From Chitinophagales bacterium (GTDB taxonomy: Bacteria; Bacteroidota; Bacteroidia; Chitinophagales; Saprospiraceae), in contig JAKSDI010000076.1 in the NCBI GenBank assembly GCA_022360175.1, forward strand, positions 1 through 60,951: DNA of 60,951 nucleotides, in the 5' to 3' direction. The number at the start of each line of letters is the position of its first letter. Position 1 is the stretch's first letter. Positions 8,254-17,141 of this stretch are shown one piece after another. The position numbers were made by a program, and so were the translations under genes. The notes beneath the pieces were generated by a model that worked only from the letters and a program-made list of their open reading frames with translations, had not been told where the DNA came from and did not search any database.

Positions 8254-10725
8254 TCATTCAAAATACATAAACTGCTCAACGAACATCAATTTTCCAGATT
8301 CATTATAAAACTTCAATACATGTGCTCCTGTAGTCATCCCTTTTAAAGGTACAACATATGTTTTGCCGTATTGAAGTTGCCAGTCGAATTCTCTCAACAA
8401 ATGCCCAGACATATCCCACAATTCAATTTTATAGATAGGATCATCTACATTTTCAACATCAAATAGGATGCTTTCGCTAGCAGGATTTGGAAAAAGTTTC
8501 AAACTGGGAGCTGTATCTGAAATTGACTCTGTAGGCGTAATGCCAAGATTTTGATACCAAACAATTTCACCTCGAATCCAGGAACCCTGTATTACATCTA
8601 TCCAGCCATCCTGATTGATATCAGCAGCATAAATACCTCTCGCACCAGCGGCATTATTATCAATGACTTGCTGATTTGAAAAACTGCCATCGCCATAGTT
8701 TTGATACCAATTGACTTTACTAGGCCCTAATCCACTATAAGTTTCTACAATATCAGGATCACCATCACTGTCTATATCTGCACTATAAATAACAGGATAT
8801 TCTTCTTCCGAACTCTCTCCATTAAAAATATACTCTCCACTAAAATCACCTTCTCCCTGGTTTTCATACCAAATAATGCTCCTTCCATCATATGATTTGT
8901 ACCCTAAAACAATATCTAATTCTCCATCTAAATTAACATCTATAATACTTACCGAATTAACACAATCACTCCAACCATAGCTATCTATAATATTAGGAAC
9001 ACTAAACACTCCATTGTCCAAATTTTCATACCAGGTTAATCTATCGTATCCTCCTATATATGCAGTTGAAATAATGTCCTGATCACCATCATTATCCAGG
9101 TCAGCTGTTAAAAGAACAGCTCCACCAGAAAAATCACTATCTACTATTTGGGGGGCACTGAAATTTCCATTTCCATCATTGCGATACCAAGCTAAAATAT
9201 CATCCCCAAAAGATGCTGATAATACATCTATATTTCCATCATTATCAATATCTGTAGCATCAACACTCAAAACCTGTAAGGCATCATCATTAATGATTTG
9301 AGTGGACCCAAACGTACCATTGCCCAGGTTTTCATACCAGGCAATCATATCATCTCCAAGCAAGGCAGAAAATACATCCAGGTCACCATCATTATCAATA
9401 TCTGCTACTTCAACATCGTGAGGACTCGCCCCTGTTTCTGCTATTAACCTATATGTAAAATTAGTCCCATTATTTTCATGCCAGGCAATTCTGTCATTGC
9501 CCAAAGAAGTAGAAAGTACATCTAGATCACCGTCATTATCGATGTCTGCTGCTAATAGACTTGTAATCCACTTTGTATTATGTTTTACAACGATACGTTG
9601 TTCAAAGGCTGTAAAATCCTGATTCTCCAACCATAAAATATTATTATGATTTCTTACTACATATAAAACGTCTTGATCTTCATCTCCATCAAAGTCATCA
9701 AAAATCACAGATGAGGAACCTCCAGTTTTTGCCAATACTTCTTGATTTTTAAAAAGATTGTTCCCCATATTCTTATACCAGGAGACTGTATTGTAGAAAG
9801 TTAAGAATACATCCAAATCATTATCCTCATCAATATCTTCAAAAGCAAAGTCCTGAATAAATACCCCGTCTTCAAGCAGGATTTCTTCTCCACTCACTCC
9901 TCCCATACCATTATTGGCGCGCCAAGATAAGCCTTTATGCAAGCCACAATGAGCGTAAACTATATCTACATAACCATCTACATTGATGTCTACCAATTTA
10001 ATTACCCCCACACATTCATCTTCGTCCATTAAAGAAATAGGGTTACTAAAAGTACCATCTCCCTGATTATTTGCATAAGCTATGCTTCCACCATTGGTTC
10101 CCATATTAAGCATTGCAATATCGAGATCCTCATCACTATCCATATCTGTCAATTCCAATTTTGGATTAGGGGTGATGGCGCTAAAAAGGCCCTGAGGATT
10201 TGCCCAGCCGTCACCTTCCAGATTTTCCAACCACCCAATGTCTTCATTGAAACTATACACAATGTCCACATCTCCATCATTGTCGATATCACCAGCCTGA
10301 ATGTCAATTACATTCAACAGTATTATCTCAGTGATAAACACTCCATTCCCTTGGTTTTCAAAAAAGTTTAATTTACTATTTAACGAATCATAAGTAATCG
10401 TTACAATATCCAGATTACCATCCTCATTAAAATCAGCAAGCCTTGCAGTTGTTATATTCGTTACTTCATCCGAAATGAGTATGGTCTCAATAAAAACTCC
10501 ATCACCCGAGTTTTTAAACCAGACTATTTTATCATGCACCTCAGAATAAGAAAGTACATCTACATCACCATCATTATCAAGATCAGCAGAAAGTGCTCTT
10601 GAAGGGCGATGCAATTCTATTCCTTCAATAAGCTGTTCATCACTGAATTGAGCATTAACGAGAGAAGGCATAAAAACTGCAGTAACCAGATATGCAGTCA
10701 TTTGAATACAAGATCGGATATTCAT
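8254..10725 (-). CDS. FG-GAP/VCBS repeat protein with T9SS domain
   Basis: An 823-residue secreted protein made of about 14 repeats of roughly 45-50 residues. Each carries a calcium-loop-like DIDNDGDxD motif followed by a W-Y/F-x-N-x-G-x-G-F strand (examples DIDNDGDLDVFSALL, WYENLGNGTF). This is the FG-GAP/VCBS beta-propeller pattern, probably two propellers in series with bound calcium. It has a signal peptide (ending VNAQ) and a type-A T9SS domain (LKLFPNPASESILFD). The likely role is surface adhesion or ligand binding; no catalytic motif was seen. Confidence 0.88.
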   Translation of the reverse strand: MNIRSCIQMTAYLVTAVFMPSLVNAQFSDEQLIEGIELHRPSRALSADLDNDGDVDVLSYSEVHDKIVWFKNSGDGVFIETILISDEVTNITTARLADFNEDGNLDIVTITYDSLNSKLNFFENQGNGVFITEIILLNVIDIQAGDIDNDGDVDIVYSFNEDIGWLENLEGDGWANPQGLFSAITPNPKLELTDMDSDEDLDIAMLNMGTNGGSIAYANNQGDGTFSNPISLMDEDECVGVIKLVDINVDGYVDIVYAHCGLHKGLSWRANNGMGGVSGEEILLEDGVFIQDFAFEDIDEDNDLDVFLTFYNTVSWYKNMGNNLFKNQEVLAKTGGSSSVIFDDFDGDEDQDVLYVVRNHNNILWLENQDFTAFEQRIVVKHNTKWITSLLAADIDNDGDLDVLSTSLGNDRIAWHENNGTNFTYRLIAETGASPHDVEVADIDNDGDLDVFSALLGDDMIAWYENLGNGTFGSTQIINDDALQVLSVDATDIDNDGNIDVLSASFGDDILAWYRNDGNGNFSAPQIVDSDFSGGAVLLTADLDNDGDQDIISTAYIGGYDRLTWYENLDNGVFSVPNIIDSYGWSDCVNSVSIIDVNLDGELDIVLGYKSYDGRSIIWYENQGEGDFSGEYIFNGESSEEEYPVIYSADIDSDGDPDIVETYSGLGPSKVNWYQNYGDGSFSNQQVIDNNAAGARGIYAADINQDGWIDVIQGSWIRGEIVWYQNLGITPTESISDTAPSLKLFPNPASESILFDVENVDDPIYKIELWDMSGHLLREFDWQLQYGKTYVVPLKGMTTGAHVLKFYNESGKLMFVEQFMYFE

Positions 10726-10810
10726 TTTGGCACAGTTTCATCCAAGATAAGGGCATGATTTCTTTTGGATAAACCAAATTACATAAAAAGTCAGGTTTCT
10801 ACTTTTAGAA

Positions 10811-10843
10811 AAAGAGCTATGAAAATGTATTTCATAACTCTTT
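10811..10843 (-). terminator. Hairpin downstream of the NHL-type gene
   Basis: A 14-bp stem with one mismatch (AAAGAGCTATGAAA 10811-10824 against TTTCATAACTCTTT 10830-10843) and a 5-base loop. It lies 38 bases beyond the stop codon of the minus-strand gene at 10882-12000. The run of A on the plus strand before it gives U residues on the minus-strand transcript. Confidence 0.65.
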
Positions 10844-10881
10844 GATAATCATATCAGGGTAATAATCCCATAGCCCGTTAA

Positions 10882-12000
10882 TCACTGTACAACCAACTTC
10901 CGGCTAATAGTCCGGTTGTTCCCTCTCAGCGAAACCATATACATTCCACTCGAAATACCTTTCAGCGAAAGTTGATAAGTTGTTGTTGCCTGCAAAACCG
11001 TTGAGTGAACTACTTTTCCATTCATATCTATTACTTCTAAGATTGTAGCATCTTTGAAGCCAAATCCATTCCAGCTAATCTCAACGGTATCCTCTGCCGG
11101 ATTAGGGCTTAATTCTAATTCTTTTATTAAGTTGGGAGTTTTTACACTAGTTGGTCCAGTCAGATTGGTAATCATTCTGATTCTATTTCCGTCGGTGACC
11201 AGAATAGTATCTCCCGCAGGATTTCCAACTATACCATTGGGCGAATCAAAGCTAGCTTCCATTGCCATGCCATCAACATTTCCCTGTGAGCCATTTCCAG
11301 CAAACAGTTCAACTTCACCATCCATACTTATCTTATATACTCTTCGACCTTCTATAGATGGTATATAGAAATGATCTCCTACTCTGGTAATATAACCAGC
11401 AAAACCTGATACAGCTAAGTTTGCAAATGAAGAAACGGCTCCTCCAAGGCTTACCCTGTTGATCACATTATTATTGAAATTGGCTACCAGGAGATCTCCC
11501 ATTCCATCATAAATAACAGCATCTGGCCCATTGATACCATTTCCTGATGCAAGCACTGATTTTTGCCCAGAGCTTTTAGATACTTTGACTATAGAGTTTC
11601 CAGCATATTGTCCTACATATAGGGTATCTGGTGAGTTACTTTCCAAAATCCCCGTAGGCTGTAAAAGCCCGGTTGCAATAGTAGTGACGGTGCCATCTAA
11701 ATCATATTGGTGGATGGTACCCGCAGCCAGGGCTGAATAATAGAAGGCTCCATCTTCTCCAAATCCACCGCCAGCAGGATTAGCAATTCCCGTCAATAAG
11801 GTTTGCACTGTTCCATCTGTGAAGATTTGATATAATCGCCCGTTATTAAAATCAACTGAATATATTCTGCCATCTTCGTGCCAGTGGATCGCCTCAAAAG
11901 TTTTGTCTGAAGCATTCACCAAAGTGGAAACTTCCTGAGCAGATAATACCCCTAGATTGAATACAAATAATAAAATTAGATAAGTAGTCTTTTGTCTCAT
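10882..12000 (-). CDS. NHL/SMP-30-like beta-propeller protein with T9SS domain
   Basis: A 372-residue secreted protein. After a signal peptide (ending LSAQ) come about six propeller blades of the NHL/gluconolactonase-like type, with repeated patterns such as G-x-I/L-Y-x-V-D-F-N-N-G and G-x-L-L-V-A-N-F-N-N-N. A type-A T9SS domain begins near LELSPNPAEDTVEIS. Lactonase-type metal ligands could not be assigned with confidence, so a binding role is as likely as an enzymatic one. It has the same orientation as the FG-GAP gene but a terminator lies between them. Confidence 0.8.
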   Translation of the reverse strand: MRQKTTYLILLFVFNLGVLSAQEVSTLVNASDKTFEAIHWHEDGRIYSVDFNNGRLYQIFTDGTVQTLLTGIANPAGGGFGEDGAFYYSALAAGTIHQYDLDGTVTTIATGLLQPTGILESNSPDTLYVGQYAGNSIVKVSKSSGQKSVLASGNGINGPDAVIYDGMGDLLVANFNNNVINRVSLGGAVSSFANLAVSGFAGYITRVGDHFYIPSIEGRRVYKISMDGEVELFAGNGSQGNVDGMAMEASFDSPNGIVGNPAGDTILVTDGNRIRMITNLTGPTSVKTPNLIKELELSPNPAEDTVEISWNGFGFKDATILEVIDMNGKVVHSTVLQATTTYQLSLKGISSGMYMVSLRGNNRTISRKLVVQ

Positions 12001-12150
12001 AACTAATATTTTTTTGTTGGGACAATCTTAGGTGGATTTCATTAGAGAAGGATAAAAAATGAGGCAGAGGAAGTTCATTTGAGCTTAACTGAACGTTTTA
12101 AGTTCGGTAGTCATCAAAAGTTGCTAATTACTGATAATAATAACACACAC

Positions 12151-13224
12151 ATGAATATTAGCTTTTTTAGCCTGGCATATCTTTTAGGAGCAATACAAGC
12201 AATCATTCTACTCTTTGGGATTAATCTGAAGAATCCATTGATCTCTAATCTCAAAAAAACGACATCCTTGTTATTGATAGCCATCATGTTGACCATGATA
12301 TATTATGTAGTCATAATAAATAGCTTTGAGGGCATTTATCCTTATATAGACTCTTTGGGATCAGCAGCATGGATGGCTATTACCCCTTTTTATTATTTGT
12401 TGAATTTAAGTATCCAGCGACCTAAATGGACATTCAAAAAAAAGCACATTCTGTATTTCATTTTACCCGTTGCCTTTCTGATTGAGGGAGCTTTAAACAC
12501 ACTAGGTTATCCTTTTAAGCTTTATCATTTAGCAAATAGTGCAGCACATTATCTCGACTTATGGATGCTTGGATTCTTTGGCACCGGTTTTTATTTTATC
12601 ATAAAATGTGTCTTACTACATAAACAATCAAGGCAAGAGGAGGGAGTAAAGAATAAAGAGTTGATATGGTTTACTTATACTTTTTTGCTGATACTAATCG
12701 TATTCTCTTTTATTTTCCTTCTAATCAGAGGAAACTATGTACCATGGTTTGAATTTACCTTAATAGGCCTGTTTGAAATATTCGTGTTTATATTGGTGTA
12801 TAAGGTTTTTCAATTAATGCCCTTCCATAATATTTTCGAAACGAAAAAATACATTAATAAAAAAAAAAAAAAAAAAGAATTAGAATCTTTTGCGCTTCAG
12901 TTAGAAAAGATCATGATAGATCACAAGCCTTATTTAGATCAAAGTTTATCTCTGAATGACTTATCTCAAATCAGCGGTATACATACAAATGATTTATCCC
13001 AGATTTTCAACTTACACTATCAGTCTAATTTTTACCACTTCATCAATAAATATCGTCTGGAACATTTAGAAAGTCTGATTTTAAATCCTTCCTATAGCCA
13101 GTATAAAATTATGGCTTTAGCCCAGGAGAGCGGTTTCAACAGTAAGGCTACCTTTTATAAGGTTTTTAAAGAAAAACATCAAATGACACCTACACAATTT
13201 ATCAAGAAAGAAAAACCATCTTAA
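12151..13224 (+). CDS. Membrane-anchored AraC-type transcription regulator
   Basis: A 357-residue protein with seven or so hydrophobic segments in residues 1-235 and an AraC-type double helix-turn-helix in the last 100 residues (conserved core YKIMALAQESGFNSKATFYKVFKE). The pattern is that of Bacteroidota one-component regulators that sense at the inner membrane and bind DNA from it. The ATG at 12151 is preferred over a TTG 72 bases upstream because the first membrane segment follows it directly. The linker between the membrane part and the DNA-binding part is encoded by an uninterrupted run of 18 A, giving six Lys. A terminator follows. The target is unknown. Confidence 0.85.
   Translation: MNISFFSLAYLLGAIQAIILLFGINLKNPLISNLKKTTSLLLIAIMLTMIYYVVIINSFEGIYPYIDSLGSAAWMAITPFYYLLNLSIQRPKWTFKKKHILYFILPVAFLIEGALNTLGYPFKLYHLANSAAHYLDLWMLGFFGTGFYFIIKCVLLHKQSRQEEGVKNKELIWFTYTFLLILIVFSFIFLLIRGNYVPWFEFTLIGLFEIFVFILVYKVFQLMPFHNIFETKKYINKKKKKKELESFALQLEKIMIDHKPYLDQSLSLNDLSQISGIHTNDLSQIFNLHYQSNFYHFINKYRLEHLESLILNPSYSQYKIMALAQESGFNSKATFYKVFKEKHQMTPTQFIKKEKPS
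12859..12876 (+). repeat. Homopolymer run of 18 A inside a regulator gene
   Basis: Eighteen consecutive A residues encode six Lys codons (AAA) between the membrane domain and the DNA-binding domain of the AraC-type regulator. Runs of this length are prone to replication slippage and to polymerase slippage during transcription. As assembled here the frame is intact. Confidence 0.9.
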
Positions 13225-13234
13225 TGTAAATAGA

Positions 13235-13269
13235 ACTCCCGAATCCTATGATGAGTAAGATTCGGGAGT
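13235..13269 (+). terminator. Terminator after the AraC-type regulator
   Basis: A perfect 11-bp stem, ACTCCCGAATC (13235-13245) with GATTCGGGAGT (13259-13269) and a 13-base loop, starts 11 bases after the stop codon of the regulator. Confidence 0.75.
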
Positions 13270-13286
13270 AAATAAGCGCTTAGTCA

Positions 13287-13475
13287 GAAGTGGTTTAAAC
13301 TTTTCTTATTAAGGCGCTAAAAAACAGGACATTAAATCACCTTTTTTAGTACCTTAAGATTTACTCCTCCCCCGGCTTTCAGCCGACCCCTCTAGGAGGG
13401 GTATATGCGCTGTGCTCCCTCGGGGGAGCTGCCCACAGGGGCTGAGGGGGATCTTATATAAGTTTAAGCACGTTC
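13287..13475. repeat. 189-bp element with GAAC..TTTAAAC inverted ends and a GC-rich hairpin core
   Basis: Left end GAAGTGGTTTAAACTT (13287-13302) and right end AAGTTTAAGCACGTTC (13460-13475) are imperfect inverted repeats (12 of 16). They resemble the ends of the elements at 44772-44936 and 57790-57951. The interior holds a GC-rich block (about 13368-13452), unusual in this AT-rich sequence, with at least three hairpins: CGGCT-TTC-AGCCG (13373-13385), ACCCCTC-TAG-GAGGGGT (13386-13402) and GCTCCC-x4-GGGAGC (13414-13429). The right end touches the stop codon of the minus-strand gene. Confidence 0.6.
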
Positions 13476-14248
13476 TACTTTATCCAAATAGCAGCATAAT
13501 AATCTATGCCATTCACTTCATAACCATCTACTACCGTCAAGCGATAGCCCTGACTGACATAATCATCGAATGCAGCCTGATATTGTTGTGAATTCAATCC
13601 ATGGCGCGCTACAAATGCAGGGCCTCCATCTTTATACCATATTGCAGCATAATTGGCAATTCCATTGACCGTATAACCGCTCACATCAACAAGGCGATAC
13701 CCTTGCGCGATATATTGGTCAAAATAAGACTGGTATTGCTCAGAAGTCATACGATGATGTGCTACAAATGCAGGTACCCTATCCATTGTCCATATGGCTG
13801 CATAATAATCAATTCCATTAACCGTATAACCATCTACTTGCTTTAGAATGTAACCTTCTCCAATATATTTATCAAAATAGTTTTGATATTGCTCAGAAGT
13901 CATGCCGTGATGGGCCATCCATGCGGAGCCGCCTACTTTTTGCCAGAAAGCAGCATAATTGTCTACTCCTGCACGATCATATCCAGAAACTTCTGCCAGG
14001 CGATAGCCTTCATTGACGTAATGATCAAAATAGTTTTGATATTGCTGAGAGGTCATGCGGTGATACGCGACAAACTGAGGACCGCTATCTTTATACCAAA
14101 TAGCAGCATAGCGATCATCTCCATTCAGTGAATAACCGCTTACCCATGCAAGGCCATAACCCAGGGCAACGTATTGGTCAAAATAAGCTTGATACTGTTG
14201 GGAATCCATACCGTGATGAGACACCCAGGGAAATTGAGCTGTTGACAT
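13475..14248 (-). CDS. Five-fold tandem repeat protein (BTRD1-like)
   Basis: A 257-residue protein made almost only of five repeats of about 50 residues. Each contains H-H/R-G/M-M/L-x-S-x-Q-Y-Q-x-x-F-D-x-Y-V/I-x-x-G-Y-x-L-x-x-V-x-G-Y then Y-A-A-I/F-W. This resembles the 'bacterial tandem repeat domain 1' found in some polyglycine hydrolases and secreted repeat proteins; the match is from memory. There is no signal peptide, membrane segment or recognisable catalytic motif, so the protein looks cytoplasmic or is exported by an unknown route. Repeats are highly similar, which suggests recent duplication. The gene is divergent from the lipoprotein at 14469. Confidence 0.8.
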   Translation of the reverse strand: MSTAQFPWVSHHGMDSQQYQAYFDQYVALGYGLAWVSGYSLNGDDRYAAIWYKDSGPQFVAYHRMTSQQYQNYFDHYVNEGYRLAEVSGYDRAGVDNYAAFWQKVGGSAWMAHHGMTSEQYQNYFDKYIGEGYILKQVDGYTVNGIDYYAAIWTMDRVPAFVAHHRMTSEQYQSYFDQYIAQGYRLVDVSGYTVNGIANYAAIWYKDGGPAFVARHGLNSQQYQAAFDDYVSQGYRLTVVDGYEVNGIDYYAAIWIK

Positions 14249-14468
14249 AATTATTGTTTTAGGTGATTAATAAATCATTGGCTCAAAATTGCAGGATAAC
14301 AGTGGCAAGGACAAGAAAACATACCCTAGTCTGAAAATATCTAGTATTTCTCCCAGGTCTTGCACCAGATATACTAGGATCTTTCCCTAAAAAACAATCA
14401 GCATTTTTTTCGTCCTATTATAATCTTTAATTTGAGAGGACTTTTCACACCTATCAAAACCATAAACC

Positions 14469-15413
14469 ATGTTTTTACTCATCCAACAACAAACAAGGCT
14501 TTTAATTACAGCTATTCTATTTTTGAGCCTAAGCATCGGAATTATTTCTTGCAGCAATTCCGCCAACGAAAAAAGCGAGGACACTGAAAATACAAGTGAA
14601 CAACTCAATCAAAAAGGCAAATCGTCTCTTCTAGGTTTATTCAGTGAGTCCCAGGCAAAACAACTCATTGATAATTATAATGATGCAGGCATTGATATGA
14701 AAGATGATTTTTTCTTTGACAACCGTATTGTTCAAAGCGAAAAGGTTATCACCTATATGCTAGATAGCATTCAACGTATCAGTTTTTTCTATACACTCGA
14801 CTCACTTCTTTCTGATACAGCTACTGATTCTGTAAATATCCGCATTACAATGGGGCTTTTGAAGTCTGGCCCTGAAGGAGATGAAACAGGAAAGCCTGAC
14901 TACACTCCAATAGTGACACTTGTAAAAGATACTGGTATAATAGTATATCCCGTCTATCCTCTAGATCCTATAAAGCCTCTACTTAACTGGAGTACCTTTC
15001 AATGTCAAGAGACCAGGAATCCAAATTTCATAGACGAACCAATCCTTTGCCCAACTGCTAAACAATTGATCTTAGCATGGGAAAACGTAGATACCAATGC
15101 TATTTCTAAACAACTTTATAACTATCCCCCTCCTGATACTTTAACAAAAGAAGGCCGAGTCGAGTATTATACCTTTGATAAGTTCGATACAGATTCCATT
15201 GGGGTTCGTTATAATGAGGTAATAAGCAATGGGAAGAACTGTTATTTCTATTTACACCTTGGCAAACAAGATTCAGTTGGATGGATACCATTAAGAAATG
15301 TCTTACATCTAGAAGAAAAAGATTTAACTAAAGATACGCTTTTGACACCAACAGCATCCACCTATTTTGAATTTTCAAGGCCTTGCCCTCATTATTGTAA
15401 TAATAATGATTAG
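14469..15413 (+). CDS. Predicted lipoprotein, unknown function
   Basis: A 314-residue protein with an N-terminal hydrophobic stretch and lipobox (GIISC, Cys about residue 28), followed by a low-complexity Ser/Glu/Asn linker. It should be lipid-anchored in the envelope. The body has no motif I can assign; it contains several Cys (around residues 178, 198 and 305-309) and a KxDSVGWIPL segment reminiscent of SH3-like folds, which is weak evidence. The gene stands alone, divergent from the repeat protein, and is followed by a 220-bp palindromic element. Confidence 0.7.
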   Translation: MFLLIQQQTRLLITAILFLSLSIGIISCSNSANEKSEDTENTSEQLNQKGKSSLLGLFSESQAKQLIDNYNDAGIDMKDDFFFDNRIVQSEKVITYMLDSIQRISFFYTLDSLLSDTATDSVNIRITMGLLKSGPEGDETGKPDYTPIVTLVKDTGIIVYPVYPLDPIKPLLNWSTFQCQETRNPNFIDEPILCPTAKQLILAWENVDTNAISKQLYNYPPPDTLTKEGRVEYYTFDKFDTDSIGVRYNEVISNGKNCYFYLHLGKQDSVGWIPLRNVLHLEEKDLTKDTLLTPTASTYFEFSRPCPHYCNNND

Positions 15414-15433
15414 GAGGTTATTGCTATAGTTCC

Positions 15434-15653
15434 ATTTGTTCAAAGTTGTCAAGTTTGAAATGAGCAATGGAAACTTCGGAGAACCTGTCTACCGGAGCCA
15501 GGCTCGGATAAAGTCGCATATTGTATTATTTGTGCGACTTCATCCGAAGTCGAAAGCTTTTTTGCTTAGGCAAAAAAAATGTGATTTCTCCGAAATCATT
15601 ACTCTGACAGCACTCATTGTTTCACAATTAACAAAGCACTAATTTGAACAAAT
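15434..15653. repeat. 220-bp nested palindromic element
   Basis: The outer ends are ATTTGTTCAAA (15434-15444) and its exact complement TTTGAACAAAT (15643-15653). Further in, TTCGGAGAA (15475-15483) pairs with TTCTCCGAA (15586-15594), and CGGATAAAGTCGCA (15505-15518) pairs with TGCGACTTCATCCG (15533-15546, one mismatch). The whole block can fold into one long interrupted stem. This is the layout of a MITE or a structured RNA. A 68-codon open frame inside it is not a credible gene. It fills most of the gap between 15413 and 15703. Confidence 0.75.
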
Positions 15654-15702
15654 AAATGGAGGAGCCTTTACAAAATTATTCATATCATAAACGTCCGATG
15701 TG

Positions 15703-16359
15703 ATGGATGAAAACCTATCTTTTTTATTAGCAGATATTTCTTCTTTTTTTGGATTAATTCCTGCTAGCATCGCATTCTATAGAATAAAGACTGCCATCAG
15801 GGCACAACGTTTGTTGTCTATACTCGTTTGGGGAGGAACTTGTATTAGCCTAGCAGCTTTTGCTTTAGGTTTCTTCTGGGGTGCTCCCAATTTATACCTT
15901 CTGCACATTTATACCATATTTGATTTCATCTTACTGACCTTCATTTTCAAGCCTGTATTAAATCAAAAAATGGTAAATGCTCTACTTATTATTTTCCCTC
16001 TATTTGCTGCTGTTAATAGCATTTTCTTTGAGCAGCTGATTACCTTCAATGTGCTTAATCGTTCTATTAGTTCTTTTTTGATCATGCTGTTCGCTCTGAG
16101 CTTTTTCACCAAAGCATTGAAGGAAATGAAAATCCTTCAGTTAGAAAAAACACCGCTCTTTTGGATTAGCATTGGAGCACTGTTCTACAATGCCGCCAGT
16201 TTTTTCATATTTTTATTCAGTAAGGATTTGGTGCCTTTTAAGAACCTGTGGTTTACCTACTTTGGTGTCCATTCTATCTTTACCATCTTACTGTACATTT
16301 TTTATTCAATCGCGTTATGGATACGACCGGAGAAGCCCTCAACTTATCATTCCAGCTAA
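15703..16359 (+). CDS. Seven-helix membrane protein, likely sensor partner
   Basis: A 218-residue protein with about seven hydrophobic segments and no soluble domain. I do not recognise the family. The gene overlaps the downstream histidine kinase gene by 43 bases, and the kinase gene overlaps its response regulator. The three are therefore almost certainly one transcription and translation unit, and this protein may sense the signal for a kinase that itself has only one membrane segment. The ATG at 15703 is preferred to the GTG at 15700. No catalytic residues were seen. Confidence 0.75.
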   Translation: MDENLSFLLADISSFFGLIPASIAFYRIKTAIRAQRLLSILVWGGTCISLAAFALGFFWGAPNLYLLHIYTIFDFILLTFIFKPVLNQKMVNALLIIFPLFAAVNSIFFEQLITFNVLNRSISSFLIMLFALSFFTKALKEMKILQLEKTPLFWISIGALFYNAASFFIFLFSKDLVPFKNLWFTYFGVHSIFTILLYIFYSIALWIRPEKPSTYHSS

Positions 16360-17141
16360 TGTTTGGAATCGTTGGTATGATTTTACTTACTGTATTTATC
16401 ATCATTTTCTTTGTCGTATATCAAAGAAGGCTTCTCCAGCAGCAGCTGAATACTCAGCAATTAGAAGCAGCCTATCAAAAAGAACTACTCAATGCAGGGA
16501 TTCTTGCTCAGGAGGCAGAACGAAAACGTATAGCTGTAGAGCTTCATGATAGCATTGGAGGCTTGCTGTCTGCTACCAAAATTTATGTATCCAATGTCAG
16601 TCAGGAATTGCCAAACGAACAGTTCCAGCTTTTTAAAGGCAAGGCACTTGAGGCATTGAATGAAAATATTGGAGAGATTAGGACGATCACCAACGACTTA
16701 CTCCCTCAAAGCCTGGAACGACTGGGAGTTGTATCTGCCACTCGTAATTTAACCGAAAAGCTTGCAGATCTCACAGATATAAAGGTTGATTTCAACACCA
16801 ATTCTGAAGAGCGTTTTGAAAAAGACCGTGAAAAAGCACTATTCCGAATCTTGCAGGAACTGATGAATAATACCCTGAAGCATTCCAATGCGCAAAACCT
16901 GACTATCCATTTTCATTTTGATCCTCACCAACTCAGCATTCAATACAATGAAGATGGCCAGGGATTTGATCGGCAAGCTTATGAGCAACAAAATCAGTTG
17001 AAGAGTTTTGGCTTAAAAAATATGGAAAGCCGCATTGCCTTTCTAAATGGTACGATTGACTATACAACTGCTCCAGGAGAAGGAGTCCTTGTAAAGCTCC
17101 ATATACCTTTATCCCATCACCCTAAGCATTCACCCATATGA
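16317..17141 (+). CDS. Sensor histidine kinase, NarX/DegS (HisKA_3) type
   Basis: A 274-residue kinase with one membrane helix (about residues 12-36), a coiled stretch, and a HisKA_3 dimerisation helix. The phosphoacceptor His is H77 in the motif ERKRIAVELHDSIGG. The HATPase domain has an N-box (LQELMNNTLKHSNAQ), a G1 box (YNEDGQGFD) and a G2 box (GLKNMESRI). It phosphorylates the adjacent LuxR-type regulator. There is no separate input domain, which fits sensing through the overlapping upstream membrane protein. The ATG at 16317 is chosen because the upstream residues in frame belong to the overlapped gene. Its stop overlaps the regulator start (ATGA). Confidence 0.9.
   Translation: MDTTGEALNLSFQLMFGIVGMILLTVFIIIFFVVYQRRLLQQQLNTQQLEAAYQKELLNAGILAQEAERKRIAVELHDSIGGLLSATKIYVSNVSQELPNEQFQLFKGKALEALNENIGEIRTITNDLLPQSLERLGVVSATRNLTEKLADLTDIKVDFNTNSEERFEKDREKALFRILQELMNNTLKHSNAQNLTIHFHFDPHQLSIQYNEDGQGFDRQAYEQQNQLKSFGLKNMESRIAFLNGTIDYTTAPGEGVLVKLHIPLSHHPKHSPI

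Noticed and set aside
15436-15642. 68-codon open frame after the lipoprotein gene
   Set aside because: It lies wholly inside the nested palindrome, starts with a non-ATG codon and has no protein-like composition.
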